The notes beneath the pieces were generated by a model. That model did no database searches and was not told the origin of the DNA. It worked only from the letters and a program-made list of their open reading frames with translations. The translations under genes were made by a program, and so were the position numbers. From contig NZ_VLTJ01000028.1 of assembly GCF_007558815.1 (NCBI RefSeq), positions 113,414 through 177,413 of the forward strand: DNA of 64,000 bases, given 5' to 3'. Shown here one piece after another: positions 36,416 to 44,765 of this stretch. The first letter of the stretch is position 1, and each line of letters opens with the position of its first letter. The DNA comes from Verticiella sediminum. GTDB taxonomy: Bacteria; Pseudomonadota; Gammaproteobacteria; Burkholderiales; Burkholderiaceae_B.

Positions 36416-37345
36416 TCAGACCGCATCCCATGGGAAGACATCCCGCGTGCGCTCAAGCGGCGTCAGCGAGGACCTCCATGCGCCCGGCAAGGTCGATGCG
36501 AGCGATTGCGACGTCCAGCCGTCCCCTCTCTGGAGAACGCGTATTGGCCGGGGCTGGCTGTACAAATAAACCTCGTTGCCACGCGCACCGAAGATCTGAC
36601 CACTGATGTCCTTGGCCCCGTCGGAGCACAGGAAAACCGCGAGCGGTGCCACCTGATCTGCTCGCGTCGTTGCTCGACGCTTTGCCATGTACGCCTCCTG
36701 CTGCTCGGGCGACAAGCCAGGTACGCTTTCGATCATCCGGCCGAAGGCATGCGGCGCGATGCAGTTCGAACGCACGCCAAAGCGTTGCATCTCCATGGCG
36801 ATGGAGCGGGACAGCCCCACGATGCCCATCTTGGCTGCGGCGTAGTTCGCCTGACCGATAGACCCGATGAGACCCGCGGCGGAAGTCATGTGCACGAAAG
36901 CGCCGCTGCCTTGCTGGCGAAAATGCGGGGCGGCGGCGCGGCTCATGTTCCACGCGCCATAAAGGTGGACCTTCATCACCGCATCGAATTCGGCTTCCTC
37001 CATTTTGTGAAAGATCGCATCGCGCAGGATGCCAGCGCTATTGACGACGGCATCCACACGGCCGAAGGTGTCCACGGCACGCTGCACGATCTGCTGGGCG
37101 TTGTCGAATGTGGTTATGCTGGTGGCGTCGCCGATGGCGCGGCCCCCGGCAGAAGTAATCTCCGCCGCGACCATGTCCGCAACGGTCGATGAACCGCCTT
37201 CCCCCTTCAGGCTGACCCCGAGGTCATTGACCACGACACTGGCGCCTTCGGCCGCCATCGCAGCCGCGATGGCCTTGCCGAGCGCGCCTCCGCCCCCGGT
37301 TACGATCACCACTTTGTCCACCATCGTGGCGTGACTCGTCGTCAT
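36416..37345 (-). CDS. SDR family 3-hydroxyacyl-CoA dehydrogenase-like (MFE-2 type)
   Basis: A 309-aa short-chain dehydrogenase. The cofactor motif is VVIVTGGGGALGKAIAAAMA with VVVNDLG after beta-2, a NAD(H)-type Asp. NSAGILRDAIFHKM is followed by the catalytic tetrad Asn, Ser (HMTSAAGLIGSIG), Tyr and Lys (ANYAAAKMGIVG). The NDLG and GILRD features are those of MFE-2-type (3R)-hydroxyacyl-CoA dehydrogenases. The last ~60 residues after GNEVYLYSQPRPI form an extra tail. MTTSHATMVDKV at 37345 follows GGGAGA and is preferred to the ATG at 37426. It is the first gene of the large operon, divergent from lysR. Confidence 0.88.
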   Translation of the reverse strand: MTTSHATMVDKVVIVTGGGGALGKAIAAAMAAEGASVVVNDLGVSLKGEGGSSTVADMVAAEITSAGGRAIGDATSITTFDNAQQIVQRAVDTFGRVDAVVNSAGILRDAIFHKMEEAEFDAVMKVHLYGAWNMSRAAAPHFRQQGSGAFVHMTSAAGLIGSIGQANYAAAKMGIVGLSRSIAMEMQRFGVRSNCIAPHAFGRMIESVPGLSPEQQEAYMAKRRATTRADQVAPLAVFLCSDGAKDISGQIFGARGNEVYLYSQPRPIRVLQRGDGWTSQSLASTLPGAWRSSLTPLERTRDVFPWDAV

Positions 37346-37402
37346 AGCTGTCTCCCATAAGTTGGCGCTCAATATAGGGAAACAGAGAAGGGCTGAATAC
37401 TT

Positions 37403-37414
37403 CCAATTGCTTGG
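37403..37414. promoter_or_regulatory. Candidate LysR operator half-site pair
   Basis: CCAATTGCTTGG is a small inverted repeat (CCAA-4-TTGG) in the 233-bp gap between the divergent SDR operon and lysR, 58 bp before the SDR start. LysR proteins usually bind T-N11-A dyads in such gaps. This is the best candidate I see, but it is short. Confidence 0.25.
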
Positions 37415-37578
37415 GGTCGACATCACAAATAGTCAGACCTCGAACGAATGCGGTGCAGGCGCGTGGGCCGTGAGCAGTTGCTGGACGAGCGTGGGGCTGC
37501 TCTGATAGGCTGACGGCTCCATATCCATATGGCCTGGACACGCAGAAGAAGGCGGGAGCGGGCCGCACGCCACGAGCC

Positions 37579-38508
37579 ATGGCCGATACCCGCGAGCGCT
37601 TCATTCCACCGCTCAACCCACTGCGTTTCTTCGATGTCGTGGCACGGACTCACAACCTCACGACCGCCGCCCGGGAGTTGAACGTCACCCAATCAGCGGT
37701 CAGCCGGCAGATTGCTGTGCTGGAGTCCTATCTGGGCGTGGAACTGTTCAGACGTAGCCGGCACGGCGTAAAGCTCACTCCCGCCGGCGCGCGATATGCC
37801 GAGCGGATTCTGCCGGCGTTCCTCGACATTTCCAGTGCGACCAACGATCTGGTCTCGGGACCTACCGATGGGGCATTGCGCGTGCGCACCTACACCACGT
37901 TCGCAACCCAGTGGCTGCTGCCTCGGCTCGCGAAATTCGAGCAGGCTCAGCCTGGCGTGCAGATCGACATCGTCACCGGCATGCGTGACGTGGACTTCAC
38001 CCGGGACAACGTACACGTGTCCATTCAATCCGGCATCGGCGAAGTGCCCGAGGACGAGATCTGCACCACACTTTTCCACGACGTGATCGATCCGGTCTGC
38101 GCACCCTCCTACTGTGCAGACCATCTGTCGGAAGGTTCGAACGAAAGACTGAGATTGCTGTTCGCGCGGTACAGCCACGCGGACTGGGAGGACTGGCTCG
38201 CACGCTCGGACCCATCGCTGGCTCGCCGCATGGAACAGGCGGACCGCAGTAGCTACAGCATCTCGCTACTCGCATGGCGCGCCGCATCGCAGAACCTGGG
38301 CATTGCCATGGGTCAACTTGCGATGCTGACGGAGGAAATCGATAGAGGCGACCTGATTCGCCCATTCGGACGGCCGATGAAGCGTGACGCGGCGTACAGA
38401 CTTCTTCGTCCGCGGTCAGGTCAGAAACACGGAATGCGTGACGTGTTCTGCGACTGGCTTCTCAACGAGGCTGCGTCGACGCGCAAGACGGTTGAGCAAC
38501 TGTGGTGA
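37579..38508 (+). CDS. LysR family transcriptional regulator (GcvA-like)
   Basis: A 309-aa LTTR. The N-terminal winged helix (about 13-72) reads LNPLRFFDVVARTHNLTTAA, ELNVTQSAVSRQIAVLESYL and ELFRRSRHGVKLTPAG, followed by a linker helix and the effector domain (about 98-300) with LRVRTYTTFATQWLLPRLAKF. The RVRTYTTFATQWLLPRL form is the GcvA-like subgroup. It is divergent from, and the only regulator next to, the 14-gene catabolic operon, so it probably activates that operon in response to a pathway intermediate. Confidence 0.92.
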   Translation: MADTRERFIPPLNPLRFFDVVARTHNLTTAARELNVTQSAVSRQIAVLESYLGVELFRRSRHGVKLTPAGARYAERILPAFLDISSATNDLVSGPTDGALRVRTYTTFATQWLLPRLAKFEQAQPGVQIDIVTGMRDVDFTRDNVHVSIQSGIGEVPEDEICTTLFHDVIDPVCAPSYCADHLSEGSNERLRLLFARYSHADWEDWLARSDPSLARRMEQADRSSYSISLLAWRAASQNLGIAMGQLAMLTEEIDRGDLIRPFGRPMKRDAAYRLLRPRSGQKHGMRDVFCDWLLNEAASTRKTVEQLW

Positions 38509-38858
38509 GCGAGATCGAGGAAAACGGTCTCGCAGTCGATCAGGCAAGCTGAGCCAGGCGCGCATGGCGCATCAGTTATCGCGGATAGCGCGGCAGGCGG
38601 CTACCGTCGCCCGGAATGGACGCACAATGGCTGCGTGAGCTGTTGTCAGGCCCCGTCCCCTGGCGCTCGACGGTTACCCGGTGCTACCATCGCTGGCATG
38701 CTAGCGCTCACTGCAGCTTTGCCTTCCCCCCCATGCCGGCGCCTGCCGGCCATCCACGACCCCGTCACCGCGCGCCGGCACGACCGGCCTGGCAGCGCGG
38801 CCCGCCCGCGCGGCGGTCGCGGTCTTCCTGGAGCGCCGCGTTCCAAGATGACAGCGTG
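38509..38858. other. Intergenic region lysR to MFS gene
   Basis: 350 bp with no recognisable gene, RNA or terminator. The MFS frame stays open through part of it, but that upstream stretch is Arg/Pro-rich and not membrane-like, so I treat it as non-coding. Confidence 0.5.
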
Positions 38859-40106
38859 ATGCGCAAGTTCTACGGGTGGAAGATCGTCGGCGCGGGCTGC
38901 GCCATACAGTTCCTGCAGGCCGGCCTGCTGCACCAGGCGTTCGGGGCCTACGTATCGGTGCTTTCCGACGAGCGCGGCTGGAGCAAGACTTCGCTGTCCG
39001 GCGCGGCCGCGCTGCAGTCCGCCGAGGCGGCCCTGCTCGGACCGCTGCTGGGCTGGCTGGTCGACCGCTTCGGCTCGCGCGGGCTGATCAGGCTGGGCGT
39101 CGCCATTCTCGGCCTGGGCTTCATGCTGTTGAGCACGATCCAATCGCTGGGCACGTTCTACGGGGCCATCATCGTCATCGCCATCGGCTCCAGCCTGTCC
39201 GGCTTCTTCCCGGTCACCGTGGGCGTCATCAACTGGTTCGAGCGCAAGCGGGCTCGCGCGCTGTCCACGGTCGGCTTCGGGCTCGCCCTGGGCGGCACCT
39301 GCGTGCCTCTGGTCGCCTGGTCGATCCAGACCTGGGGGTGGCGCCCGACCGCCTTCGCCTCGGGCGTGTTGATCATTGCGGCGGGCTTGCCTCTGGCCTC
39401 GCTCTTCAAGCGCCGCCCCGAGGACGTCGGCCAGACCCTGGACGGCCTGCCGCCGCCGGTGCCCGACGCCGGCAAGCCGACCGCGGACGGCGAGGCTGCC
39501 GCCCGACAGGGCCTGACCGCCCGGCAGGCCCTGCGCACCAGCGCCTTCTGGCTGCTGGCCGGCGGCCACGGCAGCGCGCTGCTGATCGTGACCGCGGTCA
39601 ACGTCCACGCGATCTCGCACATCCACCACGGGCTGGGCTATACCCTGGCCCAGGCCGCGCTGGCGATCACCTTCATGACCATCGCGCAGATCGCCGGGGT
39701 CGGCCTGGGCTGGCTGATCGGCGACGTCTTCGAGAAGCGCTATCTGTGCGCCGGCTGCATGCTGATGCACGCCAGCGGCATGCTGCTGCTGGCTCACGCC
39801 CAGTCGCCGCTGCACATCGCGGCCTTCGCCCTGCTGCACGGCATGGCCTGGGGGCTGCGCGGTCCGCTGATGCAGGCCGTGCGGGCGGACTACTTCGGCC
39901 GGCTCGCCATCGGCAAGATCCTGGGGTTGTCGCTGATCGTGGTGTCGATCGGGCAGATCGCCGGCCCGCTGGTCGCCGGCGTCCTGGCCGACCGCATGGG
40001 CGACTATCGCCCCGGCTTCACCGTGCTGGCCAGCCTGGCCCTGCTGGGCTCGCTGATGTTCCTGGCGGCCCGGCCGCCGGCGGGCATGCGGCCGGTGCCG
40101 GCCTGA
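38859..40106 (+). CDS. MFS transporter
   Basis: A 415-aa twelve-helix permease starting MRKFYGWKIVGAGCAIQFLQ, the usual N-terminus of monocarboxylate/oxalate-formate-like MFS proteins (KFYGWK/W-I-V). The first-loop motif GWLVDRFGSRGLIRLG and the sixth-helix region before FKRRPEDVGQTLDG are visible. A central cytoplasmic loop at about 190-225 is Pro/Ala-rich. The C-half contains GHGSALLIVTAVNVHAISH and AGVLADRMGDYRPGF. Likely substrates are organic acids, but the sequence does not decide. GTG at 38856 directly before the ATG is an alternative start. Monocistronic. Confidence 0.88.
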   Translation: MRKFYGWKIVGAGCAIQFLQAGLLHQAFGAYVSVLSDERGWSKTSLSGAAALQSAEAALLGPLLGWLVDRFGSRGLIRLGVAILGLGFMLLSTIQSLGTFYGAIIVIAIGSSLSGFFPVTVGVINWFERKRARALSTVGFGLALGGTCVPLVAWSIQTWGWRPTAFASGVLIIAAGLPLASLFKRRPEDVGQTLDGLPPPVPDAGKPTADGEAAARQGLTARQALRTSAFWLLAGGHGSALLIVTAVNVHAISHIHHGLGYTLAQAALAITFMTIAQIAGVGLGWLIGDVFEKRYLCAGCMLMHASGMLLLAHAQSPLHIAAFALLHGMAWGLRGPLMQAVRADYFGRLAIGKILGLSLIVVSIGQIAGPLVAGVLADRMGDYRPGFTVLASLALLGSLMFLAARPPAGMRPVPA

Positions 40107-40282
40107 ACCGCGGGCTCGCCGCGGACTGACCGCGGGATGGACGCAGGCCGGCGCACCGCCCGATCACCGGTTTTGGCCGGTTTTCCCGCCTGTTTCCCGG
40201 CCTTTGAGGGCCGCGGGCGACACCTACAATGGCCGATGCTTTTCTCCGATCGCCTGCCTCGGCCCGCGCGCCGCCGGTCGCC

Positions 40283-41137
40283 ATGAAACTCTCCCGCCTC
40301 AACCCCTCCACCCTGATCGGCATCTTCGCCAGCCTGCTGCTGCTGGCCATCGTGCTGATGTTCGCCAGCAACGACCCCAGCATGTACGTCAACCTGCCGG
40401 GGCTGGCCATCGTGCTCGGGGGAACGTTCGCCGCGACCTTCATCGCCTATCCGCTGCGCGAAGTGCTGCGGATCTTCGCGCTGGTGCGCACGGTGTTCAG
40501 CCGCGAGCGCAGCACGACCGGCCGCGACATCGAGGATCTCACGCACATCGCCCAGATCTGGAGCCGGCACGACGTGCACCAGGCCGAGCAAGCCCTGCAG
40601 GAGGTGCACAACCCCTATCTGCGCAGCGGCGTGCAACTGGTCATCGACAACACGCCCGACGATGAAGTCGCCGACTTCCTGCAATGGCGCATCGCCCGCC
40701 TGCGCGCCCGCGAGCAGGCCGAAGCCCAGCTCTTTCGCGTCATGGCGGGCTTTGCGCCGGCCTTCGGCATGATCGGCACCCTGGTCGGGCTCGTCAACAT
40801 GCTCACCATGCTGGGCGATGGCGACATCCAGGCCATTGGCCAGCAGATGGCCATCGCGCTGATGACCACGTTCTACGGCATCCTGCTCGCCAACCTGGTG
40901 TGCAAGCCGATTGCCGTCAAGCTGGAACGCCGCACCGAGCAGCGCGTGCTCGCCATGAACACCCTCATGTACGGCATCGGCCTGATGGCCGAGCGCCGCA
41001 GCCCGGCCGTGCTGCGCGAAACGCTGCAGGCCTTCATGGCCGACTACGAAGACGAAATGCACGACAGCCGCCTCGCGCAGCGCGACGCCGGCACCCCCGC
41101 GGGCGCGCCGGCCCGGCCGGCCGCCACGCCGCGATGA
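40283..41137 (+). CDS. MotA/PomA-like stator (proton or sodium channel) subunit
   Basis: A 284-aa four-helix membrane protein. Helices 1-2 (about 10-50) include LPGLAIVLGGTFAATFIAYP. A cytoplasmic domain (about 60-160) follows, then helices 3-4 with FRVMAGFAPAFGMIGTLVGL and AIALMTTFYGILLANLVCKP, holding the two conserved prolines near the ion path. MKLSRLNPSTL at 40283 is the family-like start. It overlaps the MotB-like gene by 4 bp. No flagellar or chemotaxis gene is in the window, so this is either an auxiliary flagellar stator or a stator for another envelope machine. Confidence 0.88.
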   Translation: MKLSRLNPSTLIGIFASLLLLAIVLMFASNDPSMYVNLPGLAIVLGGTFAATFIAYPLREVLRIFALVRTVFSRERSTTGRDIEDLTHIAQIWSRHDVHQAEQALQEVHNPYLRSGVQLVIDNTPDDEVADFLQWRIARLRAREQAEAQLFRVMAGFAPAFGMIGTLVGLVNMLTMLGDGDIQAIGQQMAIALMTTFYGILLANLVCKPIAVKLERRTEQRVLAMNTLMYGIGLMAERRSPAVLRETLQAFMADYEDEMHDSRLAQRDAGTPAGAPARPAATPR

Positions 41138-42396
41138 GCGCCAACCCCTCGGCCCCGCTGCGCTCGCTGCACCCGGAGCTTCGCGAGCGCCTGAAGCGGC
41201 TCGAGCAGCTCGAACGCGGTGCACAGCGCGCGCGGCGCGCACGCTGGCGCCTGGCCGGACCGGTGGGTGACGACGAAAGCGGCGGCTGGATGCTGAGCTA
41301 TCTGGACCTGGTCACGCTGATGCTCGTGCTGCTGGTGGTCCTGGTCGCCCTGGCCCGCGCGCAGGGCGGCGCGGCCGCACTTCTTCCCACGCTGTCCGGC
41401 GATCCGTCCGCCATGGCGGCCGTGCGCGCCGTCGGCCCCCCGCAACTGGAGCCCGCGGCGGCGCCAGCCGACGTGGCCGGCGATTCGTCCCGCGCGGATG
41501 CCGCAACGCCCGACGTGGCCACGCCAGCCGCGCAAGCTGCGGGCGAGGACGCGACGAGCCTGCTGGCCTACGCGGACGGTGCCTGGGCGCCGGTGGTCAC
41601 CCAGGCCACGGACCAAGGCGCGGGCCTGCCGACCGTCGCAAGCCATGCCGAGGCGCCGCTGCCCGCCCTGGCCACGGCTGACGGTGCGAGCCTGCCGGCC
41701 GATTCGGACGACGCCGGCGCACCGCTCGCAGCGGCCATGGACCTGCCCGACACCTTGCCGCATACGGTCGCACTGGCGGGCAGCATCGCCCCCGAGGCGC
41801 CTGACGCGCCGCAACGCTGGACCCTGCCGGGCTTTGCGGACTTTGCCGAACGGCTGGCAGGCAGGCGCGCGCCACCTGGTCCGGCCCTGGCCACCGGCGA
41901 GCCGGCCGCGCCGGCGCCCGCTGCGATGGCGCCCGAGCCCCTGCCCGACCTCGCACAGCTCGGCCTGGACGGCCTGGGCGAAGGCATCGACGTCATCCTC
42001 AACGAACGCTCGGTGAGCTTTCGCATCAGCAACGAGCTGCTGTTCCCTTCCGGCCAGGCCGATCTCGCCGGTGCCGGCCCCGAGGTCATCGGTCGGCTCT
42101 CCCATGCGCTGGCGCGGCACCCCTATCCCGTCTCGGTGGAGGGCCATACCGACGTGATCCCGATCCAGACCAACCGCTTCCCGTCCAACTGGGAACTGTC
42201 CACCGCACGGGCGACCAGCGTGCTGCGCCAGCTCATGCACGGCGGCGTCGCCTCGGATCGCCTGCGGGCGATCGGCTATGCCCATACCCGCCCCATCGCC
42301 GACAACGGCACGGCCGAGGGACGCGCCACCAACCGGCGGGTGGAGCTGATCATGGACATCCCGCCCGGCACCAAGCCGCCGCCGCTCTCGCGCTGA
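41134..42396 (+). CDS. MotB-like stator subunit with long Ala-rich linker and OmpA domain
   Basis: 420 aa. After a basic N-tail comes the single helix WMLSYLDLVTLMLVLLVVLV (52-71), with Asp58 at the position of the MotB ion-binding Asp32. A low-complexity Ala/Pro/Asp-rich linker runs from about 79 to 283. The C-terminal OmpA-like peptidoglycan-binding domain (about 284-410) has FPSGQADLAGAG, VSVEGHTDVIPIQTNRFPSN and ATNRRVELIMD. Ordinary MotB is about 300 aa with a ~50-residue plug/linker, so the linker is greatly expanded. The start overlaps the MotA-like stop (ATGA). Confidence 0.9.
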   Translation: MSANPSAPLRSLHPELRERLKRLEQLERGAQRARRARWRLAGPVGDDESGGWMLSYLDLVTLMLVLLVVLVALARAQGGAAALLPTLSGDPSAMAAVRAVGPPQLEPAAAPADVAGDSSRADAATPDVATPAAQAAGEDATSLLAYADGAWAPVVTQATDQGAGLPTVASHAEAPLPALATADGASLPADSDDAGAPLAAAMDLPDTLPHTVALAGSIAPEAPDAPQRWTLPGFADFAERLAGRRAPPGPALATGEPAAPAPAAMAPEPLPDLAQLGLDGLGEGIDVILNERSVSFRISNELLFPSGQADLAGAGPEVIGRLSHALARHPYPVSVEGHTDVIPIQTNRFPSNWELSTARATSVLRQLMHGGVASDRLRAIGYAHTRPIADNGTAEGRATNRRVELIMDIPPGTKPPPLSR

Positions 42397-42840
42397 CGGC
42401 CCGGCCTTCGGCCATGAAGCGCCTTCGACGCTCGTCCTGGCTCGTCCGGCCGGACAGCCTCGGGACATGCCCCGCCAAATATACCTGGGTAGTTTTCTGC
42501 CACGCCGTTCGGGCGTGCGCATTCAGGCGCCGGCACGCCCCCTCGCCCCAGACATTCGCCTGCTGTCGTGCGCCCTCCGCAACCGCACCGCGAAGCTATC
42601 GACTCACATCATTTCTATAAAAGTATTTATAACTCTAACGATTTTCTATAGACTTTCGGCCCTGGCGCGCCCCAGAACAACTCATCCGCACGCCCGTCAA
42701 CAGCCCGGCCAACGTGCGCCGGGGCTGCCGCTTCATCCATCCCGATGAGCGACATGGCACTGCGCGAGCCTCGCGCACCCAATGCCGCCTCGCCGCCTGC
42801 GAGGCGCGCTGGCGCGCCTATCTGGAGAATCCAACGTCAT
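42397..42840. other. Intergenic region before the symporter gene
   Basis: 444 bp without a convincing gene. An AT-rich island at about 42601-42660 (TCTATAAAAGTATTTATAAC and TTTTCTATAGAC) is unusual for this genome and probably holds the symporter promoter, but several -10-like hexamers overlap and I cannot choose one. Confidence 0.5.
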
Positions 42841-44496
42841 ATGTCCGATACACCTCTGTTCCAGTTATCCACTACCGCGACCTTGCTGCTGCTGGTCGGC
42901 TTCTACGGTCTCACCTTCCTGATGTCGCTCACCATCCGGAAGAAGCACGAGAACGCTGACGGCTACATGGTCTCCAACGGCGCCGTGGGCTTCGGCATGT
43001 CCGCCGCCAGCATGATCGCCACCTGGATCTGGGCAGCGTCGTTCTACGCCAGCGCCACCTCGGGCTACACCTATGGTCTGTCCGGCCCCATCCACTACGG
43101 CCTCTGGGGCGCGCTGATGATTCTGTTCATCTACCCCTACGGTCGGCGCTTTCGCGCGCTCGCGCCCGATGCGCACACGCTGGCCGAAGTGCTGCACGCC
43201 CGTCATGGCACGTCCAGCCAGATGATCCTGGCCGTATCCAACCTGGTGGGTAGCTGCATCAGCCTCATGGTGAACTTCACCGCCGCCGGCGCCCTGGTGG
43301 CCGTGCTCACCCCGCTCAGTTTCACGCAGGGCGTGCTGATCGCCGGCCTGGGCGTGCTGTCCTACACCCTGTGGTCGGGCTTTCGCGCGTCGGTGATGAC
43401 CGACTTCGCCCAGCTCTTCGCCATGATCGCCTCGGCGGCCATCATCATTCCGCTGGTGTTCTTCAACGCCGGCGGCACCACGCTGCTGGTCGAGGGCATG
43501 CAGCGCCTGACGCCCGAGCAGGCCAACTTCTTCTCCGGCCAGGCCATCCTGGAGCAGGGCGCGCCCTTCTTCGTGGCGGTGCTCGCCTATGCGATCGGCA
43601 ACCAGACGATCGCGCAGCGCCTGTTCGCCGTGCGCCAGGACCTCATCAAGCCCACCTTCATCACCGCCACGCTGGGCTACGGCGCCGTGGTGATCGGCCT
43701 GGGCATGCTGGGTCTGCTCGCCCTGTTCACCGGCCTGCAGCCGCTCGATGGCGACATGAACAACATCATCCCGCAGATGGCTTCCACCTATCTGCCGCCG
43801 TTCGCCATCGGTCTGTTCTTCATCCTGGTCGTGGGCTCGCTCTCGTCCACCGCCGATTCCGACCTGTCCGCCCTGTCCGCCATCGTCATGGCCGACATCT
43901 ACGGCAAGAACCTCGCGCGCGGCAAGCCCGACCCGCGCAAGATGCTGTGGATCGGCCGCATGACCATGATCGTGGCCACCATGATCGGCGTGATCCTGGC
44001 GAGCCTGCAGCTCGACATCCTGGTGATGCTGGTGTTCGTGGGCGCGCTCTGGGGCGCCATCGTGTTCCCCGTGATCGCGAGCTTCTACTGGGATCGCGTC
44101 ACCAATGCGGCTTTCACCACTTCCGTGGCCGTCGCGGTGCTGGTGTTCGTGTGCGTGCGTTTCGGCTGGGTGCCGCTGGACGGCTTTGCCGGCACGGTGC
44201 TGGAGATCTGCGCGGCCGTGGGCGGCGGCGTGGTGGCCGGCCTCATGGCTTTCGCCTTCTTCTCCAAGCGCGTGTCGGTGGTCCTCGCCGTGGTCGCCGC
44301 CGTCGTCCTGCTGCCCCTGTGCGTGGGCTTCCTGCGCGACTACCTGGTCCTCCTGGCTTCGCTCACCGCGTATGGCGTGAGCACCGCGATCTGCATCGGC
44401 ATGAGCCTCGCGAGCCGGGCGCCGCGCTTCGACTTCCGCGAACTGGCGCAGCGCGTCACGTCCTACCACACGCAGCCCGCCGCGCAGGCCCGCTGA
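42841..44496 (+). CDS. Sodium:solute symporter (SSS family)
   Basis: A 551-aa transporter of about 13-14 helices with the LeuT-like fold. Typical segments are RKKHENADGYMVSNGAVGFG (loop after helix 1), ATWIWAASFYASATSGYTYG, TDFAQLFAMIASAAIIIPLV, and VVGSLSSTADSDLSALSAIV, the Na2-site SS/TADS motif of helix 8. The start MSDTPLFQLST at 42841 has GGAG upstream; the in-frame ATG at 42745 adds 32 residues without family character. A 43-aa membrane protein gene follows 53 bp later. The substrate is not deducible; urea-, carboxylate- or purine-type ligands are known in related groups. Confidence 0.9.
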   Translation: MSDTPLFQLSTTATLLLLVGFYGLTFLMSLTIRKKHENADGYMVSNGAVGFGMSAASMIATWIWAASFYASATSGYTYGLSGPIHYGLWGALMILFIYPYGRRFRALAPDAHTLAEVLHARHGTSSQMILAVSNLVGSCISLMVNFTAAGALVAVLTPLSFTQGVLIAGLGVLSYTLWSGFRASVMTDFAQLFAMIASAAIIIPLVFFNAGGTTLLVEGMQRLTPEQANFFSGQAILEQGAPFFVAVLAYAIGNQTIAQRLFAVRQDLIKPTFITATLGYGAVVIGLGMLGLLALFTGLQPLDGDMNNIIPQMASTYLPPFAIGLFFILVVGSLSSTADSDLSALSAIVMADIYGKNLARGKPDPRKMLWIGRMTMIVATMIGVILASLQLDILVMLVFVGALWGAIVFPVIASFYWDRVTNAAFTTSVAVAVLVFVCVRFGWVPLDGFAGTVLEICAAVGGGVVAGLMAFAFFSKRVSVVLAVVAAVVLLPLCVGFLRDYLVLLASLTAYGVSTAICIGMSLASRAPRFDFRELAQRVTSYHTQPAAQAR

Positions 44497-44549
44497 TCCG
44501 CTGACCCTACGTCCCCCCGGCCCAGGCCGGGGCTTGCAAGGAAAAATCG

Positions 44550-44681
44550 ATGAATACGACCCTGCTGCTGTTGTACATCCTCGTCTGGCCGGCCTTGTCG
44601 GCCGGCATCCTCGCCCTGCTCTGCGTCGCTCTGTGGCGCGACTGGCGCGAGGCGAAACGCACGGGCGCCGAAATGATCTGA
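44550..44681 (+). CDS. 43-aa transporter small subunit
   Basis: The frame MNTTLLLLYILVWPALSAGI continues as one hydrophobic helix and then a basic/polar end (LWRDWREAKRTGAEMI). Short proteins of this pattern (one helix with a central WP, then WREA-K) are found directly after SSS-family symporter genes and are annotated as putative transporter small subunits. The ribosome site is AAGGA. The gene is followed by a hairpin, so symporter and small subunit form a two-gene operon. Role unknown, probably assembly or regulation of the symporter. Confidence 0.72.
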   Translation: MNTTLLLLYILVWPALSAGILALLCVALWRDWREAKRTGAEMI

Positions 44682-44690
44682 CGCACGCGC

Positions 44691-44725
44691 CAAGGCGGCC
44701 CCCTGGGGCCGCCTTGTCTATTCAA
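44691..44725 (+). terminator. Terminator-like hairpin after the symporter operon
   Basis: CAAGGCGGCCCC (44691-44702) pairs with GGGGCCGCCTTG (44705-44716) as a perfect 12-bp stem, followed by the weak T-rich TCTATTC. It begins 10 bp after the small-subunit stop. Confidence 0.7.
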
Positions 44726-44765
44726 GATTGCCCACGAAGGGCGAAGGCCGGAGCCCGGCCTGTCG

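Noticed and set aside
22867..37345. Steroid degradation operon as a definite call
   Set aside because: The enzyme classes fit, but no ring-cleaving or steroid-specific gene is present, so the substrate is left open.
40283..42396. Zorya-type (ZorA/ZorB) defence stator
   Set aside because: No zorC, zorD or zorE-like gene follows. The neighbours are an MFS permease and a symporter, and the MotB-like OmpA domain is ordinary.
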